Part shown: one piece after another, positions 60,581 through 64,000 of the stretch | Layout of the letters: every line of letters begins with the position of its first letter | Numbering within the stretch: position 1 is the first letter of the stretch | NCBI RefSeq assembly: GCF_039631355.1 | Contig: NZ_JBDIVF010000001.1 | Coordinates: 434,001-498,000 of the forward strand | From: Uliginosibacterium paludis | GTDB lineage: Bacteria > Pseudomonadota > Gammaproteobacteria > Burkholderiales > Rhodocyclaceae | Direction: 5' to 3' | Length of the DNA stretch: 64,000 nucleotides | Position numbers and translations under genes: made by a program | The notes under the pieces: generated by a model | Database searches by the model: none | Told to the model about the DNA's origin: nothing | Seen by the model: the letters and a program-made list of their open reading frames with translations, nothing else

Positions 60581-61245
60581 TGCCCGGCCTCGTTGAAAAG
60601 GAGTTGATAGAGAGGCTGCCCCGAGTCCCGGTACTTGCGCTCGAACAGGGTCAGCGGCATGGCGGCGTCAATTCCGACAATGCGTGCATCGCGCCCGCTC
60701 AGAATGTTCAGGGCAATCGCCATTTCCTCGAGGTACAACCGCCAGTTGCTGCGACTCTCGAGCACGCCGCCCAGCGCAAGAACGGTCGGAAACACGGCAT
60801 GCCCATGCCAGCGCCGGGCGAGATGGCCAATCTTGGGCCAGGGATTCGGGTACAGGATGTAGTGCCGGGCAAGCCTGATTTGCCGTGCGGCAAGCAGGCG
60901 CCAGAAATCAACGAGATCCGCGCGCACGAAATGCAGGTTGGCGGGCCAGTCTTCGCTCCCCGGTTTGCCACGCGCCAGACGGTCTTCGCTCTGATCGACT
61001 CCCAACACGAAGTGATCCGGATAAAGACGCGCAAGCTGCAGGCTGCTCCAGCCGACGCCGCAACCGGCGTCCAGAATCAGTGGTGCTTGGCCGCCCCAGG
61101 CCAGCATGGCCTCATCAAAGGCTGCCTGGTTCCAGGGACTGACCGGCTTGCGGAATGGATGGTCACGATGCCGCAGGACCAGAGCGGTCAGTTGCTCATG
61201 CGGAGCGGTCTGGGCACTTCGGATCTGGCGAGAATTGGCGTACAT
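60577..61245 (-). CDS. TrmB-like tRNA methyltransferase
   Basis: The protein has 222 residues. S-adenosylmethionine site LILDAGCGVGWSSLQLAR, acidic GVDQSEDRLARG, and the catalytic-region motif YPNPWPKI close to the PDPWPKxRH of TrmB (tRNA guanine-N7 methyltransferase). The family Asp of PDPWP is Asn here. It is shorter than standard TrmB, so this may be a diverged second form rather than the housekeeping enzyme. Start overlaps the dusC stop by one base (TGATG). Confidence 0.83.
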   Translation of the reverse strand: MYANSRQIRSAQTAPHEQLTALVLRHRDHPFRKPVSPWNQAAFDEAMLAWGGQAPLILDAGCGVGWSSLQLARLYPDHFVLGVDQSEDRLARGKPGSEDWPANLHFVRADLVDFWRLLAARQIRLARHYILYPNPWPKIGHLARRWHGHAVFPTVLALGGVLESRSNWRLYLEEMAIALNILSGRDARIVGIDAAMPLTLFERKYRDSGQPLYQLLFNEAGQ

Positions 61246-62198
61246 CAGATCACGCCCGCCACACTCAGCGCGAGCGACACCTCAGCGGCCTGCCGCAAGG
61301 GACGAATCCCCTGATAGAGCGCATCAGCCTGCGGGAAACTGCGCCGCAGCAGATTCAGCCACTGCTTGACGCGCCCGGGAGCATGCCGCGGCTCCACCCG
61401 TGCACAAACAAGCGCCCAGTAGCTGGCAATGAGCGGTTGCAATGCACGCCAGTCTTCTGCGTCGGGCTCCGATGCGCGCGCGCCCCGAATGCGTTCGGCA
61501 AGAAAAGGATCAGCCACCGCGCCACGGCCCAGCATCACGTCACGCAGACCGCCTTCAGCCATGCACCGCTGATAATCAGCTACGCGCCAGACCTCGCCGT
61601 TCGCCACGACAGGCACCGGAACCGCCTCGGCAATCCGCGCGATCCACGGCCAGTGGGCCGGCGGGCGATAGCCCTCCTCCTTCGTCCGGGCATGCACCAC
61701 CAACATCGACGCGCCCCCCTCGACCAGCGCCTGGGCCGCCTCGATGGCACGACTGGTGTCGCGAACGCCCAGGCGCATCTTCGCCGTCAAGGGCACGCGG
61801 CCGGCAATCCCTGCTTTCACTGCAGCAACGATCCTGGCAAGGAGCTCCGGCTCGTCAAGCAGGACGGATCCGCCGCGATGGCGATTCACTGTCGGCGCCG
61901 GGCAACCGAAATTGAGGTCAATGCCGGCTGGCGCCAGACTGGCCAGGCGCGCAGCGCTGCGCCCCATGCGCTCGGGGTCCGAGCCCAGCAACTGGACGCG
62001 AACCGGTGTCCCGGCCTGCGTGCACGAGGCAGTCGCGAGTTCGGGAGCGATGCGCTGGAAAAAACGCGCCGGCGGCACACTGGCTGAAATGCGCGCAAAC
62101 TCGGTGACACACCAGTCGTAATGGCTGGCGCGTGTCAGCACTGCACGCATGTCAGCGTCGACAAGGCCTTCCATCGGCGCGAGCAATATCCGTGGCAT
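61245..62198 (-). CDS. dusC: tRNA-dihydrouridine synthase, DusC type
   Basis: The protein has 317 residues. FMN-dependent TIM barrel with LLAPMEGLVDADMR at the start, the DLNFGCPAPTVNRHRGGSVL active-site tract with catalytic Cys, and VHARTKEEGY. The APMEG (rather than APM-x-G of DusA/B) and tail favour DusC, which reduces U16 of tRNA. The ATG at 62198 is used; its ribosome site is weak. First gene of a three-gene operon. Confidence 0.92.
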   Translation of the reverse strand: MPRILLAPMEGLVDADMRAVLTRASHYDWCVTEFARISASVPPARFFQRIAPELATASCTQAGTPVRVQLLGSDPERMGRSAARLASLAPAGIDLNFGCPAPTVNRHRGGSVLLDEPELLARIVAAVKAGIAGRVPLTAKMRLGVRDTSRAIEAAQALVEGGASMLVVHARTKEEGYRPPAHWPWIARIAEAVPVPVVANGEVWRVADYQRCMAEGGLRDVMLGRGAVADPFLAERIRGARASEPDAEDWRALQPLIASYWALVCARVEPRHAPGRVKQWLNLLRRSFPQADALYQGIRPLRQAAEVSLALSVAGVI

Positions 62199-62296
62199 CG
62201 GGATCAGGAACAAAAACGGGACGCGCGATTCTACGCCGATGCGGCAAAGGCTCCGCATGCTATCGTTGCGCGCTTGTTTCAATGAGGAAAATCGTC

Positions 62297-62698
62297 GTGA
62301 TCGTGCTGGATCTGCTCTGCAACGCAGGGCATCGTTTCGAGGGTTGGTTCGCGTCGCAGGAGTCTTTCAGCGAACAGCAGCAGACGGGCCTGCTGTGCTG
62401 CCCCGACTGCGGCAGCCGTGATGTCAGCCGGCTGCCCTCGGCGCCTCATGTCCAGCGTTCAGGCGCTACGTCAGCGCCGGCACCCGCACAGCAGAATCCA
62501 CTCGACGCACTGCGCGAACTCGCCCGCAGCAGCGAAGACGTCGGCGCAGGATTTTCCGACGAAGCCCGCAGGATCCACTACGGTGACGCCGCCGCCCGTC
62601 CCATCCGCGGCATGGCCAGCGTGCGTGAGGCACTGGGGCTGCTGGAAGAAGGCATCAGCGTGTTGCCTCTGCCTGCACAGAAAGAAGATCTGCACTGA
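62297..62698 (+). CDS. DUF1178 protein
   Basis: The protein has 133 residues. The start IVLDLLCNAGHRFEGWFAS, the zinc-ribbon-like CCPDCGSRDVSRLPSAPHV and the later IHYGDAAARPIRG are DUF1178 hallmarks. The GTG at 62297 is preferred because GAGGA stands eight bases before it and gives the usual N-terminus; the ATG at 62282 has no ribosome site. Function unknown. Confidence 0.9.
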   Translation: MIVLDLLCNAGHRFEGWFASQESFSEQQQTGLLCCPDCGSRDVSRLPSAPHVQRSGATSAPAPAQQNPLDALRELARSSEDVGAGFSDEARRIHYGDAAARPIRGMASVREALGLLEEGISVLPLPAQKEDLH

Positions 62699-62828
62699 AG
62701 TCGTCAGGCGCCAGGCCGGCGATCGAATCAGGCACGTAACACAAGGGAGTGAGGACCTCGAGCGGCCAGGCCAGCAAGGCCCGAACGGTGCAAAACAGGT
62801 CTTTTCCGGATGAGTGTTCCGTCAGCAT
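62655..62828 (-). CDS. Possible 57-residue protein
   Basis: An ATG at 62828 with GAGGAGAGCCCACC upstream opens a 57-codon frame (MLTEHSSGKDLFCTVRALLAW start) ending at TGA 62655. It overlaps the last 44 bases of the DUF1178 gene on the opposite strand. The ribosome site is good, but I do not recognise the product and have no homologue to compare. Confidence 0.25.
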   Translation of the reverse strand: MLTEHSSGKDLFCTVRALLAWPLEVLTPLCYVPDSIAGLAPDDFSADLLSVQAEATR

Positions 62829-62921
62829 GGTGGGCTCTCCTCGAATACAGAGAGAGCTTAGAGGCCCATCGTGACGTGTCGCTGACAGCCATATGACGAG
62901 AGCGTGACCGGCGCAGAAAGC

Positions 62922-62953
62922 AAAAAGGGAAAGGCACGGGCCTTTCCCTTTTT
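62922..62953 (-). terminator. Terminator of the tRNA-Gly array
   Basis: AAAAAGGGAAAGGC and GCCTTTCCCTTTTT form a perfect 14-bp stem with a four-base loop, directly after the last tRNA-Gly. Confidence 0.9.
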
Positions 62954-62956
62954 ATC

Positions 62957-63032
62957 TGGAGCGGGAGACGAGTCTCGAACTCGCGACCTCAACCTTGGCA
63001 AGGTTGCGCTCTACCAACTGAGCTACTCCCGC
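62957..63032 (-). tRNA. tRNA-Gly (GCC), copy 1
   Basis: Acceptor GCGGGAG/CTCCCGC, T73, encoded CCA. Anticodon stem CAACC/GGTTG encloses TTGCCAA with anticodon GCC. Sequence identical to the two following copies. Confidence 0.96.
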
Positions 63033-63044
63033 AGATTCGTGCAT

Positions 63045-63068
63045 CTTTCCGCCCGCCATGGCGGAAAG
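63045..63068. repeat. Hairpin in the tRNA-Gly spacer
   Basis: CTTTCCGCC and GGCGGAAAG form a perfect 9-bp stem with a six-base loop, between tRNA-Gly copies 1 and 2. A processing or termination element of the repeated unit. Confidence 0.4.
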
Positions 63069-63083
63069 GTTTTTCCCGGATAA

Positions 63084-63113
63084 AAAAAGGAAAGACCGGA
63101 GCCTTTCCTTTTT
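63084..63113 (-). terminator. Terminator between tRNA-Gly copies 1 and 2
   Basis: AAAAAGGAAAG and CTTTCCTTTTT form an 11-bp stem with an eight-base loop, just after copy 2 on the minus strand. It resembles the one after copy 1, as expected if the unit was duplicated. Confidence 0.75.
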
Positions 63114-63118
63114 CAATC

Positions 63119-63194
63119 TGGAGCGGGAGACGAGTCTCGAACTCGCGACCTCAACCTTGGCAAGGTTGCGCTCTACCAACTGAGCTACTCCCGC
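63119..63194 (-). tRNA. tRNA-Gly (GCC), copy 2
   Basis: Same sequence as copy 1, 162 bases away start to start. Followed after three bases by a run of N. Confidence 0.96.
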
Positions 63195-63197
63195 AGA

Positions 63198-63341
63198 NNN
63201 NNNNNNNNNNNNNNNNNNNNNNNNNNNNNNNNNNNNNNNNNNNNNNNNNNNNNNNNNNNNNNNNNNNNNNNNNNNNNNNNNNNNNNNNNNNNNNNNNNNN
63301 NNNNNNNNNNNNNNNNNNNNNNNNNNNNNNNNNNNNNNNNN
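63198..63341. other. Assembly gap of 144 N inside the tRNA-Gly array
   Basis: Undetermined bases between two identical tRNA-Gly genes. A repeat that could not be resolved is the obvious cause. It may hide a spacer only or further tRNA-Gly copies; the length of the N run is likely an estimate. Confidence 0.95.
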
Positions 63342-63417
63342 TGGAGCGGGAGACGAGTCTCGAACTCGCGACCTCAACCTTGGCAAGGTTGCGCTCTACC
63401 AACTGAGCTACTCCCGC
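63342..63417 (-). tRNA. tRNA-Gly (GCC), copy 3
   Basis: Same sequence as copies 1 and 2. It is the promoter-proximal visible copy, 51 bases after the pgsA stop on the same strand. Confidence 0.96.
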
Positions 63418-63468
63418 ATCAGGAGCCGTGCATTTTAATGCTTTATGGCCCGCTGTCAAGAAGATTTT

Positions 63469-64000
63469 CTAGGCTTCGTCGAGGACTGCCAGCGCCCGCC
63501 GCATGTAGTAGACCATGGACCAGAGCGTCAGCACGACGGCCACCAGCATCAGCAGGCTACCGATCCGGTAGATGGGCAGCCCAAGCAGGTCGTCGTAGTA
63601 CAGCAGCATGGGAATGGCCACCATCTGCGCAGTCGTCTTGAGCTTGCCGATGAAGGACACGGCCACACTCTTGGTCTTGCCGAGCTGAGCCATCCACTCA
63701 CGCAATGCGGAGATGGTCAGCTCACGACCGATGATGATGAAGGCGAGCACGGCATTGCAACGATCCAGATTGACCAGCAGGACCAGCGCGGCGCAGACCA
63801 TGAGCTTGTCGGCAACCGGATCGAGGAAGGCGCCGAACGCGGAGGTCAGCCCGAGCCGGCGGGCCAGCCAGCCATCGAACCAGTCGGTGATCGCGGCCAC
63901 GATGAAGAGCACGCAGGCCACCAGATTCTGGTTCGGCAGGGACAACACATCCTGCGGGATATAGAAGACCGCCAGCACCAGCGGGATCATCAGGATGCGC
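63469..64000 (-). CDS. pgsA: Phosphatidylglycerophosphate synthase (5' end outside window)
   Basis: About 177 C-terminal residues are visible; the start lies beyond 64000. The CDP-alcohol phosphotransferase motif DWFDGWLARRLGLTSAFGAF continues to LDPVADKLMV, with all the conserved Asp. It is an integral membrane enzyme making phosphatidylglycerophosphate from CDP-diacylglycerol and glycerol-3-phosphate. GRELTISALREWMAQLG and later helices fit PgsA. It is followed by the tRNA-Gly array, a gene order seen in many proteobacteria. Confidence 0.93.
   Translation of the reverse strand, partial: RILMIPLVLAVFYIPQDVLSLPNQNLVACVLFIVAAITDWFDGWLARRLGLTSAFGAFLDPVADKLMVCAALVLLVNLDRCNAVLAFIIIGRELTISALREWMAQLGKTKSVAVSFIGKLKTTAQMVAIPMLLYYDDLLGLPIYRIGSLLMLVAVVLTLWSMVYYMRRALAVLDEA

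Noticed and set aside
62728..62937. 69-codon minus-strand frame overlapping the tRNA-Gly terminator
   Set aside because: It starts inside a strong terminator stem and has no ribosome site; the shorter frame at 62655-62828 is a better, still weak, candidate.
63198..63341. Open frames running through the N stretch
   Set aside because: They are tRNA-Gly sequences read as protein across undetermined bases.

Overview
The window looks like chromosome of a GC-rich betaproteobacterium that degrades plant cell walls. The evidence is the gram-negative gene content (lipoproteins, OmpA-like protein, TRAP binding proteins, YpfJ, LrgAB), the E. coli-length ArgG, and several secreted enzymes with long poly-serine linkers. 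Placement near Uliginosibacterium or other Rhodocyclales is an inference from this overall style, not something the sequence proves.

Layout. 1-1284 is a strikingly AT-rich segment. It holds an AbiC-like phage-defence gene cut by the window edge, preceded by a gene of unknown function that is broken, or deliberately shifted, at a run of seven A. A NERD-helicase gene lies just upstream on the same strand. 3.1-4.5 kb is nearly empty apart from a 29-residue membrane peptide whose paralogue sits at 6.6 kb. 4.5-20.3 kb carries an astacin protease, a PAS-GGDEF cyclase, a family 9 pectate lyase, an RpiB-family isomerase, argG, a DUF4832-type lipoprotein, a GAF-EAL protein, a FucP-type sugar symporter, a DUF6055 metallopeptidase with a serine linker, and a chemoreceptor. 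20.3-26.1 kb has cadR/cadA, a DUF455 protein, an alanine/glycine:Na+ symporter and phhB. 26.1-30.4 kb has twin TRAP binding proteins behind a palindromic operator, then a second chemoreceptor. 30.5-45.9 kb is mixed housekeeping and stress genes: ArsR plus an Old Yellow Enzyme, a phytase-like esterase, ldhA, LysE, an OmpA-like lipoprotein, LysR with cidAB, HD-GYP, MscS, glpQ, a FlhE homologue and slyD. 45.9-55.0 kb carries three family 1-type pectate lyases mixed with a degenerate HD-GYP protein, YkgJ, YpfJ, a FliL-like protein and a YgjP-type peptidase. 55.3-64.0 kb holds an orphan ParA, tRNA-His/Arg/Pro, an ArsR regulator, an MgtC/DUF4010 transporter, a second slyD, a peroxiredoxin-like protein lacking its cysteine, a ykgJ-trmB-dusC operon, a tandem tRNA-Gly(GCC) array interrupted by an assembly gap, and the start of pgsA.

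Working together. Four secreted pectate lyases, the RpiB/DhuI-like isomerase, two TRAP binding proteins and a sugar symporter outline a dispersed pectin/uronate programme. A shared palindrome (TAGGGTTTACCCTA and near matches) lies near three of these loci. One GGDEF, one EAL and two HD-GYP proteins plus two chemoreceptors suggest heavy c-di-GMP and chemotaxis control. The least explained items are the AT-rich defence segment, the paired 29-residue peptides, a cysteine-rich N-terminal module shared by two secreted enzymes, and the cysteine-less peroxiredoxin.
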